This document shows, one piece after another, positions 17,739 through 26,720 of a DNA stretch of 39,574 bases (within the stretch, counting starts at the first letter, position 1; every line of letters starts with the position of its first letter). Location of the stretch: NCBI GenBank assembly GCA_938041955.1, contig CALISD010000123.1, forward strand, positions 1 through 39,574. Reading direction: 5' to 3'. Source of the DNA: an uncultured Granulosicoccaceae bacterium. Its GTDB lineage: Bacteria; Pseudomonadota; Gammaproteobacteria; Granulosicoccales; Granulosicoccaceae. Under the pieces are notes generated by a model. That model did no database searches. It was not told where the DNA came from and saw nothing but the letters and a program-made list of their open reading frames with translations. The position numbers and the translations under genes were made by a program.

Positions 17739-19556
17739 TTATTCGTTAGTAACAAGCTCAGACAGCACATTGCGAAATTCCATTGGTCTACCGATGTGAT
17801 AACCCTGCAACAAGTCGCAATTCACTTTGGACAAAAATTCGGCCTGGGCATCATTCTCCACTCCTTCAGACACGACTTCCATGCCCATCTCGTGGGCGAC
17901 ACAGATGATCGCTTTGACGATGGAGTTGTCGTCCTGGTTTTCAGGTATGCCGTGGACAAATGATCTGTCGATTTTAATACGTGACAGCGGTAATTCGCGC
18001 AAACGACTGAATGATGAGTATCCGGTGCCAAAATCATCTATTGATAGTTCAATGCCTGCATCGCGTAAGGCATGCAACACTTCAATGCTATGGGTCGCGT
18101 TGTCTAATAGTGCGGACTCGGTGAGTTCCAGCTCAAGTGCGTGCCCGGGTGTGCCGGTTTTTTCTAATATTGCGGTTATTTTTTCTTGTAAATTACCTGC
18201 ACTAAACTGCTTGGCAGATACATTGACACTCATTCGAATGTTATTGATACCCGCTTCTCGTAATTCTTTAAGTTTCTTGCAGGTTTCTGTCAGAATCCAC
18301 TCACCGAGTGGTTCGATTATCCCAGTTTCCTCTGCAATGTGAATAAACGAATCAGGCCTGAGCAAGCCTTTCTCCGGATGGTTCCAGCGAACCAGTGCTT
18401 CGTAGCCGACAATTCTTTGTTGTCGCAAATCAAGTTGTGGCTGAAAGTACAGTTCGAATTGTGATTCCCTTAGTGCTATACGTAAATCACTTTCGATTTT
18501 AAACTTTCTTTGCTGTACTGCTTTTAAGTCAGCGGTAAAGAATTGAACGAGATTTGATCCGCATGTTTTAGCGCGATCCATCGCGGCATGTGAAAATCGG
18601 ATCAGTTCTTCATTATCGGTCGAGTCTTCCGGGTACATGCTTACACCAATACTTGCCGCGGTGCAGATTTCGTGAGAGCCGACATCATACGGTCGTGCTA
18701 GCTCTTTAATAATTTGATCGGAAATTTGCGATACCTCATTTAATGAGTCTATCTGTTCCAGTACCACTGTAAACTCATCGTCACCAAGACGTGCCACTGT
18801 GTCGCAGTTTCTGACAATGCTTTGTAATCGTTGTGCCACTTCTTTCAGTAGTGAATCGCCAATTTCATGACCCAGTGATTCATTTACGTTCTTAAATCGG
18901 TTGATGTCCAGCAACAGCAGTGCGACTTTCTTATCGGTATGCCTGGCTCTCAGGAGTGCGTTGTTAAATCTGGCGTTGAAAAATAATCGGTTAGGGAGGC
19001 TGGTAAGAGAATCATGATGGGTTTTGTGTTGCAGACTATCGTTGGCTTTGCGCAACTGATCTTCAGCTGCTTTGTGTTCGCTGACATCCATCATTGCTGT
19101 TTGGCACAGACATGTATTACTACCAAATGTATGTACGGGAGTTGAGTACAACATGACCGGTATTGATTTCCCATTGCTGGTTATCGCAGTTCGAAGTGTT
19201 GCTTTGTTTCCAGCGACTACCGCGTTTACATGTGTTTGTATTCTGTCGTGGTCATCTGATCTTATGTATGCAGAGAGTGGCTGATCGCAATTCTGATCGT
19301 GATGATTGCCCAGTAAATTACAACTGACCGTATTCGACTCGACAATATTCAAGAAGCGATCAACGGTTAAGTATCCAATCGGGGCAGAATCAAGTTGGGC
19401 GCGATACCTTGCGTTGTCAGCACGCAGGCGCTGCAATTCGTCTCTGTAGGTGGCAAGTTGGGACTCATGTGTTTGAACGGGTGAAGAAACGACTTTTATG
19501 GTGCTGTCAATCGAATCCATTCTTTGCATAGGTTTTTCCTGTACATCGCTATTCAT
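17739..19556 (-). CDS. PAS-GGDEF-EAL cyclic di-GMP signalling protein
   Basis: With the start at ATG 19556 the protein has 605 residues; an in-frame GTG at 19586 is the alternative. Order: a coiled-coil-like start (about 25-50), a PAS domain (about 50-155), a GGDEF domain (about 165-330, motif VARLGDDEF) and an EAL domain (about 345-600). The EAL part keeps the key motifs YEALVRW, NVSAKQFS, ELTESALL, SIDDFGTGYSSFSRL, KIDRSFV and SEGVEN, so phosphodiesterase activity is likely. The GGDEF motif is GDDEF, which may lower or abolish cyclase activity but is a common variant in dual proteins. No transmembrane segment is visible, so it is probably cytoplasmic. It stands alone, convergent with the enolase gene. 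Confidence 0.93.
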   Translation of the reverse strand: MNSDVQEKPMQRMDSIDSTIKVVSSPVQTHESQLATYRDELQRLRADNARYRAQLDSAPIGYLTVDRFLNIVESNTVSCNLLGNHHDQNCDQPLSAYIRSDDHDRIQTHVNAVVAGNKATLRTAITSNGKSIPVMLYSTPVHTFGSNTCLCQTAMMDVSEHKAAEDQLRKANDSLQHKTHHDSLTSLPNRLFFNARFNNALLRARHTDKKVALLLLDINRFKNVNESLGHEIGDSLLKEVAQRLQSIVRNCDTVARLGDDEFTVVLEQIDSLNEVSQISDQIIKELARPYDVGSHEICTAASIGVSMYPEDSTDNEELIRFSHAAMDRAKTCGSNLVQFFTADLKAVQQRKFKIESDLRIALRESQFELYFQPQLDLRQQRIVGYEALVRWNHPEKGLLRPDSFIHIAEETGIIEPLGEWILTETCKKLKELREAGINNIRMSVNVSAKQFSAGNLQEKITAILEKTGTPGHALELELTESALLDNATHSIEVLHALRDAGIELSIDDFGTGYSSFSRLRELPLSRIKIDRSFVHGIPENQDDNSIVKAIICVAHEMGMEVVSEGVENDAQAEFLSKVNCDLLQGYHIGRPMEFRNVLSELVTNE

Positions 19557-19586
19557 TGAGCTGCGGCCGGTGGTGAAACTGTGCAC

Positions 19587-20088
19587 TGAGCTGTACTGGA
19601 TTTGATGTATTAACTATAAGACCAAAAGGCACTTCTCTTACCTCATAGAGACTTAGGGTATGTTCTCTCGCTTCCTGCTACTTCCGGTAAGCTGGTTTTG
19701 CGCCATCTCAATTGTAGTCCGCGAAACGTCGAGCTTAACAACAGCGATTTATATAGTTCATATCAGTGGTTGTTGGGAATACTTTTTATGATTTGAATGA
19801 CTTTCACGTCAATTCGCTGACGAGATTGACGTGTATGAATGGGAATTTACCTATACGGAAGTGGACAGCAGAGCCTGGCATGATTCTCTCACTCACGCAT
19901 TGGCTTTCATCGGGTGTGCAAGTGTGCGTGCACTGGAGGCCCGACGCGTGAGAGTGTTATCTTACTTCTCCTGCCTGGCAATGGGTTCTGAGCAGGTGAG
20001 TTGCTTTTGACGGGTAGTAATGAACATGAATCGGCACATGCAGGGGCTGCCACATCTTAGTGTGGCGTCAGAGTGCACAACTATGTGC
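19587..20088. other. Intergenic stretch (~500 bases) with two inverted repeats, no gene
   Basis: This separates the c-di-GMP gene from the end of the quinoprotein minus-strand operon. A perfect 9-bp inverted repeat (CACGTCAAT at 19805-19813, ATTGACGTG at 19825-19833) is present. A 6-bp hairpin (GCCACA 20049-20054, TGTGGC 20061-20066) lies just beyond the beta-propeller stop and may mark the transcript end, although no U-tract follows. The promoter of the PAS-GGDEF-EAL gene should also lie here. Confidence 0.5.
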
Positions 20089-21075
20089 TTAACCTGGAAT
20101 ATTGTCTTTGGGTAAAATCGCCGCGCCCCACGGGAAGCGCCCGACTTTAACTGATTTTTCAGCTTTTAATGTTTTTACGTCAAGCACGGTGACGTCACCT
20201 GATACACCGTTAGTCGTATAAAGTTTGTCTTCCTCGGGGGTCAGAGCGGTGTGCCAGACTCGCCGACCGACCAATATATATTTAATGGGCTCGTATGTAG
20301 CGCGGTCGACTACGGCGACGTGATTGGATGGACCAAGTGCGATAAAAGCATATTTCCCGTCCGAGGTCAGTTCAATACCCACCGGTTGTATGCGACCGGC
20401 AGTTATTCCCTTGATCTCAAAGTTAATGACTTTTTTAATTTGCCGTGTGTCAGTGGAAATAACAGACACGGTGCCGCCAATTTCTGAGGATACCCACAGT
20501 TCTTTGTTGTCACGCGTGAACTCGGCATCTCTCGGGCGTTGATCAACCAGTGTGTTATCGATAATTTGATTGGTGGCGGTATCAATCCAATGTGCCATGT
20601 TGGTGGTTTCAGAGGTCACAATGGCCCACTTGCCGTCATGGCTTACCGCCATACCTTCAGGTTCAACCCCGACATCGACCTGTGCGACCACCGTGCGGGT
20701 TTCTATATCGACCACGGTGGCCACCGCGTCATCTTCGTTGGCGATATACAGGTGCTTGTTATCCGGGTGCAGGGCGAATTGCTCAGGGTCTTCACCTGAA
20801 GGCAGGTTATGGATGATCTTGTCTGTAGCGATATCCATCATTTGTACGGTGTCTGAGTCAGAGGCACAAATGAACAGGTATTTAAAATCGTGCGACAGCG
20901 TGACGCCCCGCGGGCGCTCACCGACATCAATGGTTTTGATCACTTCATTGGTTTCGGTATCAATAACCGAAATGGTGTCGTCCCGTTCGTTAGAGATATA
21001 CACCCAATGTGCAAATACGCTTTGTGAGGTTAAGAGTAGCGTTGAAGATACGGCCAGCGTGAACCATGATTTCAT
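20089..21075 (-). CDS. PQQ-dependent catabolism-associated YVTN beta-propeller protein
   Basis: The 328-residue secreted protein has a signal peptide (MKSWFTLAVSSTLLLTSQSVFA) followed by about seven YVTN-type blades. Typical repeats are DDTISVIDTETNEVIKTIDV, GTVSVISTDTRQIKKVINF and GDVTVLDVKTLKAEKSVKV. This matches the beta-propeller family found beside PQQ alcohol dehydrogenase and PedABC/lut-type genes. Members are periplasmic. Their function is unproven, with metal or cofactor handling proposed from gene context. It lies 6 bases downstream of the PQQ-associated binding protein and is the last gene of the ten-gene minus-strand arm. ATG 21075 has a weak GGA element 10 bases upstream. Confidence 0.88.
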   Translation of the reverse strand: MKSWFTLAVSSTLLLTSQSVFAHWVYISNERDDTISVIDTETNEVIKTIDVGERPRGVTLSHDFKYLFICASDSDTVQMMDIATDKIIHNLPSGEDPEQFALHPDNKHLYIANEDDAVATVVDIETRTVVAQVDVGVEPEGMAVSHDGKWAIVTSETTNMAHWIDTATNQIIDNTLVDQRPRDAEFTRDNKELWVSSEIGGTVSVISTDTRQIKKVINFEIKGITAGRIQPVGIELTSDGKYAFIALGPSNHVAVVDRATYEPIKYILVGRRVWHTALTPEEDKLYTTNGVSGDVTVLDVKTLKAEKSVKVGRFPWGAAILPKDNIPG

Positions 21076-21081
21076 TATTGT

Positions 21082-22287
21082 TTATTCCATGCCCTTACAG
21101 TTTGATTCTGGTTGGTCCAGACCCAATGTGTCCAGTTCGGTAGTATGATGTAAAAAGCCTTCAATAGGGGCAAGCGCAACTACAGATTTCGGGTGAACCA
21201 GCGGGATTGGTTGTCGCAATTGGCCATTCCAGCTTCGGTAAGTCAATTTTCTGCCTTTGAAACCCGCTAAAGAGAACCTGTCTGACATCATATATTCTCT
21301 GAGTTCAGCCGGAATAATAGAGCCTGTACGAGTGACTGCTTCACCAACACTTCGCACGGCAGCCCAGGCCGCGTAGTCAATACTGGTCATTGGTCGGCCG
21401 GCATTTTCGACAAAGCGTGACTGCAATTGCAGGGCGCCCCATTGTTCAACCACCCGGTCCCACGCGACCGGTTCAAGCCCGCTGGTGCCGGTGATCGGCC
21501 TTGGCAGCCATGAGTTGTATAATACGTATTGCCCGAAGTCATCATTTTCATCGGCGACGACGATCACATCGTACTTACGCGCCTGGGTGAATTTAGGGAT
21601 TTCGGAAGAGGCACTCCTGCGCAAGTCTGAGTCTTCTATCCAGCGTTTTTCGTGGCTTATTGAAACGCGATATTTTTTCGCAGAGTTCCTGACGCTGTTT
21701 GCGAATTGCCTGTCGACATCGCGATTACCCTCTAATAGAAATACTGACTTCCACTTGCGCATATTGAAGAACTGCATCAGGGCATCGGTCAACATGGCGC
21801 GCGAAGGCAGAGTATGTAGCACATTGGCGCGGCAGCCTTCACTACGAAGGGTAATGTCTGCGCTGCCGGCATTAAAAATTAGATCGTTGGAAGCTTCTGG
21901 CAGGTCGGCTAACTTCTGCAAGTTTTCTGCACTGACATTGGCAATGACCAGCTGGCTTCCCGCCAGTGCGAGCTTCGCGGCGGCGATGACGTCTTCGCCC
22001 TTCGGGACCAGTATTTTCCGAAGCGTATAGTCGTGCTTTAAAAACCTGCCAGTGGTGTTGTTATCGAAAATACCCACCGCCGCCCCTTGCTCGCCTTCAT
22101 CTTCAGGCCAGCTGACAAGATTGGATAACACGGGGGGGCGATCAACTTCCTGTTCAAGATAAACCATGCTGATATCTAATGGTGCTGCAGATATTTTGCA
22201 GGCTGCCAGCAGCAGGACTGCTGAAAGTACAGAACGTGACGGATAAACTATTGAGCTGAATTGTGCCATCGTCATAAGTGCGGTCAT
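21082..22287 (-). CDS. ABC transporter substrate-binding protein, PQQ-dependent alcohol dehydrogenase system type
   Basis: The 401-residue exported protein resembles the branched-chain-amino-acid-type binding-protein fold in its divergent PQQ-associated form (PedA/LutA-like). Features include LDISMVYLEQEVDRPPVLS after the signal, GAAVGIFDNNTTGRFLKHDY, FNAGSADITLRSEGCRANVLHTLPSRAMLTDAL (quoted in parts: GSADITLRSEGCRA and LHTLPSRAMLTDAL) and ITGTSGLEPVAWDRVVEQWG. The signal ends LLLAACKISAAPL. It could be a lipobox (LAAC) or an ordinary signal cleaved after ISA. In Pseudomonas and methylotroph loci, related proteins serve ABC systems needed under low lanthanide supply. The matching PedB/PedC-type ATPase and permease are not next to it here. 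ATG 22287 is used; ATGs at 22275 and 22269 are alternatives. Confidence 0.82.
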   Translation of the reverse strand: MTALMTMAQFSSIVYPSRSVLSAVLLLAACKISAAPLDISMVYLEQEVDRPPVLSNLVSWPEDEGEQGAAVGIFDNNTTGRFLKHDYTLRKILVPKGEDVIAAAKLALAGSQLVIANVSAENLQKLADLPEASNDLIFNAGSADITLRSEGCRANVLHTLPSRAMLTDALMQFFNMRKWKSVFLLEGNRDVDRQFANSVRNSAKKYRVSISHEKRWIEDSDLRRSASSEIPKFTQARKYDVIVVADENDDFGQYVLYNSWLPRPITGTSGLEPVAWDRVVEQWGALQLQSRFVENAGRPMTSIDYAAWAAVRSVGEAVTRTGSIIPAELREYMMSDRFSLAGFKGRKLTYRSWNGQLRQPIPLVHPKSVVALAPIEGFLHHTTELDTLGLDQPESNCKGME

Positions 22288-22304
22288 TTGTTCGGTATCT
22301 GATG

Positions 22305-23924
22305 TTACAGCTGTGCCAGTGAGCGCTGCTGAACAATACGCTTTTGGTTTTTTCGAAGCTTAGCCTGAGACCATACCTGCCTTTCAATAGATTTCAGCAT
22401 AGGCATTAACGGTAGGTCTGTCTGTGGCCGGTGTGGGGAAAATAAATGATTTTCCAGTCGGCTCACAAGGTTTGACTCGGCGCCGCCCAGCAGCGCCCGG
22501 GATTCGGGCTGCTTTATCTTTCGATATAACGCTTCGGTATTGCCACCTCGCGCCAAAGCGCGAAGTGCACTAATGTGTTGTTGTAAACGCGCACGGCGTT
22601 GAAACCGCTTAGCGAGTGCCGGGCCCCAAAGAAGCAGCAAAGCCGCCACTGAGACACCAGCTGCCACATAGGTAAAAAAACGCAATTGATTGGTGGATTG
22701 CAGCCAATGCTTAAAACGATTGACACCGGTTTCCTGCATGGCGAGCCTACTTAAAACATCTGCGCGGTCTGGCAAGCCAACGTTGATGCGCCGTGCTGGA
22801 ATAATGGCCTCTTTTGGTTTGTTATCGGTAGTGTTCCACCATGGAATTCGGACGGTGTCCAGAAACACAGGAATGGGGCTCTGTGCTTTAACTCTATAGG
22901 TAAAGCTGGCTGTCGATATCACGCTGTTGTCAGTCAATGTCTCATTGCGGGTTGAGTTAATCAGTGTTTGTTGCACAGCACGGCTCTCCGGCACCACCGG
23001 TGATGGAATTTGACCCGCCAGAACGGCTGCTGCACTAACCTTGATCGTGCGTTCGAGCTCGTCACCGGCGCGTAGTTCGGTAGGGGGTACGGACCACTCC
23101 TCAGACAATTGCAGGCCACCCGCCGGCAACCACCATTGGCCTCGATCATCGGGGGCTGCGTTTACCGACAATTTTAGGGGCTCCAGGCGACGAGAGAATT
23201 CTGCCCGTTCAATACGTGACTTGGCAATGGTACCTGCCCATTGAATATCGCCCAATATCAGTGTGCCTGAGCGCTTTGGAAAGATCAGGTATTGCCATTC
23301 GGTACGAAACCACTCCCGATTATCGCCTTTGAAAGTGCGACGATTATTGATTAACTCACGCGTGCTGAAATTGGTTAGTTCGGGTAATGTTATCGATTCA
23401 TTGTTGAGCGGGTAGCGATGTAACAGTTCGATAGTGAGTTTTACTTGCTGGTTTACCCACGCAGTTTCAGGTGACAGTGAAGTTTTAATTTGCAAGTCAC
23501 TGTCCAGCGGCTGCCAATCGGGTCGGGTGGCATCAAGTACCTTAATGTGTAAAGAGTTGGAAGTAATGTCTCCCGCCATTAGAGGGCCAATCACCACAAC
23601 GCCAGGTTGTTTTGGAATCAAATCCATTCGTCGTATTTTGATCTCAACCACCTTACCGCCAATCACGGCAATACGGGTTCCGGTGGTTTCACGCACCAGA
23701 GTCGCCTGTTCAAGTAACGGTGATAGATCAATCGGGTCAAGCAAACCCGTGGATTCTAACTCCAGTACTACAGCATCACCGAGGTAAATTTCACTGGTGT
23801 CAAAGCTGAGATCTATATAGGGCTTTGACGAGATCGTCTGAGCGTAACTGTTTGAGCCAACCATCAATGTTAAGCCGACGATCAAACAAACAAGCGTTCG
23901 AGCAAGCATAGCAACGATTACCAT
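22305..23924 (-). CDS. BatD-like protein (oxygen-tolerance/mox-type operon)
   Basis: The 539-residue protein has a signal peptide (about 1-28, ending SNSYA), a long beta-rich periplasmic region of Ig-like modules (about 30-410), a transmembrane helix (about 425-445, VAAGVSVAALLLLWGP) and a basic cytoplasmic tail. This is the architecture of BatD, found with MoxR, DUF58 and VWA proteins. The N-terminus, with the first module (FDTSEIYLGDAVVLELE), fits the family's typical beginning. The gene overlaps the upstream TPR gene by 7 bases. The role of BatD-type proteins is unclear. In this setting a scaffold for quinoprotein maturation is a reasonable inference. Confidence 0.8.
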   Translation of the reverse strand: MVIVAMLARTLVCLIVGLTLMVGSNSYAQTISSKPYIDLSFDTSEIYLGDAVVLELESTGLLDPIDLSPLLEQATLVRETTGTRIAVIGGKVVEIKIRRMDLIPKQPGVVVIGPLMAGDITSNSLHIKVLDATRPDWQPLDSDLQIKTSLSPETAWVNQQVKLTIELLHRYPLNNESITLPELTNFSTRELINNRRTFKGDNREWFRTEWQYLIFPKRSGTLILGDIQWAGTIAKSRIERAEFSRRLEPLKLSVNAAPDDRGQWWLPAGGLQLSEEWSVPPTELRAGDELERTIKVSAAAVLAGQIPSPVVPESRAVQQTLINSTRNETLTDNSVISTASFTYRVKAQSPIPVFLDTVRIPWWNTTDNKPKEAIIPARRINVGLPDRADVLSRLAMQETGVNRFKHWLQSTNQLRFFTYVAAGVSVAALLLLWGPALAKRFQRRARLQQHISALRALARGGNTEALYRKIKQPESRALLGGAESNLVSRLENHLFSPHRPQTDLPLMPMLKSIERQVWSQAKLRKNQKRIVQQRSLAQL

Positions 23925-24790
23925 GGGTTGCCTCCTTCAGGGGCCGCGTCACCGGCCGCTTTTCTGCGTGCTATTTCAAGTTCGATTTTTTTACGTAAGT
24001 ATTTTTCTGCATCATGGTTGATCTGATTGAGCCACTGTTCGGTAGCCTGTGCAGACTCGAGGTTGGCTCGCATGCTGGCGGCCTGCGCATCACTGTTAGA
24101 TTTTTTACCTTCAGCGCCGGTAGAGGCATTGCGTTCGTCTGTGCTGTCAGTTTCGGTACCCTGAGTTGACCCACCTTCAGGGCTGCCGTCGTCTTTCAGG
24201 GTTTTATCACTACCGGCTTCGCCACTGTCACCGGCTGCCATCGCCTCTGGCGTTGGGCCACGATTATCAGTGTCGCCTTCGCGATCATCGCCGTTTTCTT
24301 TCTCTTCTTCAGGCTTCTCACTGCCTTCTTCTGAACCGCCACCGGCTTGCTCGTCGCCATCGCTTTCCACCCGGTCAATCTCATCGCCTTTGCGTTGCAG
24401 TGCTGATTGACCGCGCTCTTCCTGGTCAAGGCTTAACAGCCTTCGCATGAGCTCTGCGTTGAATGCGGCGTCTTCAAAGTCTGGTTGTTGAGCCAATGCC
24501 ATCTGATACGCCTCCAGTGCCAGAGCGTAATAGCCCATTTTAACGTAGGTGTTGCCAAGGTTGTGCATGGCCTTGTGATCATCGGCGCGTATAAATGCTT
24601 CAGCGGCACGCCACCACTGGCTTGATTGATAGAAAGCGATGCCCTTCCACGCCGGATTGGTATAGATCTCTGCAGCTTCTGCAAAGCGCTCCTGCTGGTA
24701 TAGCCGATGGGCGATCAGGTTGTCGTCAGCCAGTGCGTTGGTAGTGAACAGAACAATGGCAAGTAGCAGGGTGCGAATGAATGAAGTCAT
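23918..24790 (-). CDS. TPR protein with long acidic low-complexity region (BatC/BatE or MxaK-position gene)
   Basis: The 290-residue protein has a signal peptide (MTSFIRTLLLAIVLFTTNALA) and tetratricopeptide repeats at about 20-115 (AAEAFIRADDHKAMHNLGNTY, then YYALALEAYQMALAQQPDF). These are followed by roughly 100 residues extremely rich in Asp, Glu, Gly and Ser (about 130-235), and a basic coiled C-terminal helix (YLRKKIELEIARRKA). TPR proteins occupy this place in Bat and mxaRSACKLD operons. The start ATG overlaps the VWA stop as ATGA, and the stop overlaps the BatD start, so translation is coupled on both sides. The acidic stretch could simply be a linker or could bind cations. Confidence 0.82.
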   Translation of the reverse strand: MTSFIRTLLLAIVLFTTNALADDNLIAHRLYQQERFAEAAEIYTNPAWKGIAFYQSSQWWRAAEAFIRADDHKAMHNLGNTYVKMGYYALALEAYQMALAQQPDFEDAAFNAELMRRLLSLDQEERGQSALQRKGDEIDRVESDGDEQAGGGSEEGSEKPEEEKENGDDREGDTDNRGPTPEAMAAGDSGEAGSDKTLKDDGSPEGGSTQGTETDSTDERNASTGAEGKKSNSDAQAASMRANLESAQATEQWLNQINHDAEKYLRKKIELEIARRKAAGDAAPEGGNPW

Positions 24791-25704
24791 TCAAGCTCCC
24801 TGCGAAAAGCAAAAAGCATTAGCGGAATGCCAAGCAGCAACAACCAATGTGACTGGTTTGACCAAAGCAGGGTGGTAATACCTGTTTGTGTTAAGAACCT
24901 GTTGTCAGTATCTATGCTATCCAATGCGAGCCTGGATAAGTTTACGTTACCGATGCTGTCAGCCTGCAGCATCACACCGCCGCCGCTTTCAGCCATACTG
25001 TTGGCCGCTTCTAAATCAAACGGTGCGGCGTTGCCGGTGTCGTCACTGCCGAACAAAATAAAATCGGTGCGGTGCCCAAGGCTTGCCAGGCGAGCCACAG
25101 CCGCATCAGAGCGTGTGTTGAATCCGCCGGTGTCGGTTAATACAAACAGCCGGGCGTTAACCAGGTTACTGCCTTCGATCACCGACCAGGCAAGCGAGAA
25201 TGCCCGGGTTAAGTTAGAACCATCCATCGGTACGGTGCCGTAGTCGAGCAAGTTGACGTTGTCTTTAAAGTGGGTGGAATCAAATGAAGGCGGTGCTATT
25301 ACAAAGGAATCTCCTGAGTAGACAATCAATGTGGTGGAGTTGGCGTTTGCACGCTCTGCAAGTGCTATTGCTGTACCTCGCATGGCGGAGAGTCGTGACG
25401 GTACGGTGTCTGTGAGTGTCATTGATCGAGACACATCGGCCAGTACTATCCACCCCTGGCTATGTTGAAACGTTTTACTGTCTTTCGCTTCTATTGAAGG
25501 ACCAGACAGCGCGGCGCATGCCATGGCGGCCAATAGTAGTACAGGATGCCGGAGCGCTGAGGCACGTTGCCCGCGCTGTAAAAAATCCAGCACGTGTGGG
25601 CGGATAACGTTACGCCACCCGTTGCTGTTATCCGTTCGTAAAATAAAGTACGCTAACAAGAGCAGTGCGGCAGGTATCAGCCACCAGGGTTGCAATAGAG
25701 TCAT
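24787..25704 (-). CDS. VWA-domain membrane protein (BatB-like/MxaL-position)
   Basis: With the start at ATG 25704 (ATGA overlap with the upstream VWA stop) the protein has 305 residues; ATG 25719 is possible. Two N-terminal membrane segments (about 7-25 and 50-67) precede a von Willebrand A domain (about 83-260). The domain's MIDAS motif DVSRSM (D-x-S-x-S) and a later LTDTGGFN strand are visible, and a C-terminal membrane helix follows (SHWLLLLGIPLMLFAF). The membrane-anchored VWA domain should face the periplasm and bind a divalent cation. In methylotrophs the comparable MxaC/MxaL proteins are required for calcium insertion into methanol dehydrogenase. The MIDAS is intact here. Confidence 0.86.
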   Translation of the reverse strand: MTLLQPWWLIPAALLLLAYFILRTDNSNGWRNVIRPHVLDFLQRGQRASALRHPVLLLAAMACAALSGPSIEAKDSKTFQHSQGWIVLADVSRSMTLTDTVPSRLSAMRGTAIALAERANANSTTLIVYSGDSFVIAPPSFDSTHFKDNVNLLDYGTVPMDGSNLTRAFSLAWSVIEGSNLVNARLFVLTDTGGFNTRSDAAVARLASLGHRTDFILFGSDDTGNAAPFDLEAANSMAESGGGVMLQADSIGNVNLSRLALDSIDTDNRFLTQTGITTLLWSNQSHWLLLLGIPLMLFAFRRELE

Positions 25705-26720
25705 GGCGTCGTGCCCCATGCGCTACCGGTTTGTGTTGCCTTCCACTGGATAGAAAGCAATGCCGCCAATATGAAACACAGTAGTGCAATGGCCACAAAG
25801 ACGTTTCTGAGATCCTGCTTTATGATCAACGACGGGGCCACGGCTTCAGCGCTTTCAAGTGTGTCTATTTTGCTATAGATCGATCTCAGCTCATTGCTGG
25901 TACGGGCACGGAAAAACTCACCTCCGGCTGAGGCGGCGATCGCTTTTAATGTTTCTTCGTCAAGGTCTGCTGCGGCTGATTGGAATTGTTGTGTGTCGCT
26001 TGAATCATCGCTGCCAAGGCCAATAGTATGTACCACGATGCCAAGCGAGCTGGCCAGAGTGGCAGCGTCTTCGGGTTCAACAGAGCCTGCGTTGTTGGTG
26101 CCATCTGATAACAATACAATGGCTTTTTCTGCTGCGGGGTCATCGCGCAGGCTTTGTATTGCAAGGCCTAATGCATCCCCCATCGCGGTGGTTCTGCCAG
26201 CCATGCCAATGCCGCTGCTCATTAAAATAGTATTAACTGAGGTGAGATCGTAGCTCAGCGGTGAGGCAATAAACGCTTCGCTGCCAAACAACACTAATCC
26301 AACCCGGTCACCGGTGCGGTTGGCGATAAACTGACTGGCAATGTTCTTCACAACGGTGAGTCGATCAACTGGCTCATCGTTGATACTAAAGTCTTTTCTT
26401 TCCATGCTGGTGGAAAGATCAATGAGTACAGACATGGCACGTCCACTTGCTGGCTGTGCTTTATTGTGTGCGGCTTTAAATGGTTGTGCGATGGCGGTAA
26501 GCAGCGCGACCCAGGCGATAGAAAGTAATAAGAGTTTGAGCGCTCGTGAATTGCTGAAAAAGCCATTTGAGCTATGAGCATTTACATCGTTCAGTGCATC
26601 GCCGATGCTGGGTAATACCTTGATGGCGTTGTCAGTAGAGCCAGCCCTGAGCAACTTCAACCATGCAAGCAATGGCAAGGGTAATAATACAAAGATCCAA
26701 CCCCAGGCAAACTCTATCAT
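25701..26720 (-). CDS. VWA-domain membrane protein (BatA-like/MxaC-position)
   Basis: The 339-residue protein has the same layout as its downstream neighbour. Two N-terminal helices (FAWGWIFVLLPLPLLAW, LKLLLLSIAWVALLTAIA) are followed by a VWA domain at about 88-285 with MIDAS motif DLSTSM, the threonine-bearing loop GRTTAMGD and the LLSDGTNNAG strand. A C-terminal helix follows (VFVAIALLCFILAALL). The complete D-x-S-x-S/T/D set indicates a functional metal site. The ATG at 26720 overlaps the DUF4381 stop as ATGA, and the gene's own stop overlaps the next start as ATGA. Two VWA paralogues in tandem are normal for Bat and mxa operons. Confidence 0.88.
   Translation of the reverse strand: MIEFAWGWIFVLLPLPLLAWLKLLRAGSTDNAIKVLPSIGDALNDVNAHSSNGFFSNSRALKLLLLSIAWVALLTAIAQPFKAAHNKAQPASGRAMSVLIDLSTSMERKDFSINDEPVDRLTVVKNIASQFIANRTGDRVGLVLFGSEAFIASPLSYDLTSVNTILMSSGIGMAGRTTAMGDALGLAIQSLRDDPAAEKAIVLLSDGTNNAGSVEPEDAATLASSLGIVVHTIGLGSDDSSDTQQFQSAAADLDEETLKAIAASAGGEFFRARTSNELRSIYSKIDTLESAEAVAPSLIIKQDLRNVFVAIALLCFILAALLSIQWKATQTGSAWGTTP

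Noticed and set aside
18775..18800. GDDEF variant as proof of an inactive cyclase
   Set aside because: GDDEF occurs in many dual-domain proteins, some probably active, so inactivity is not asserted.
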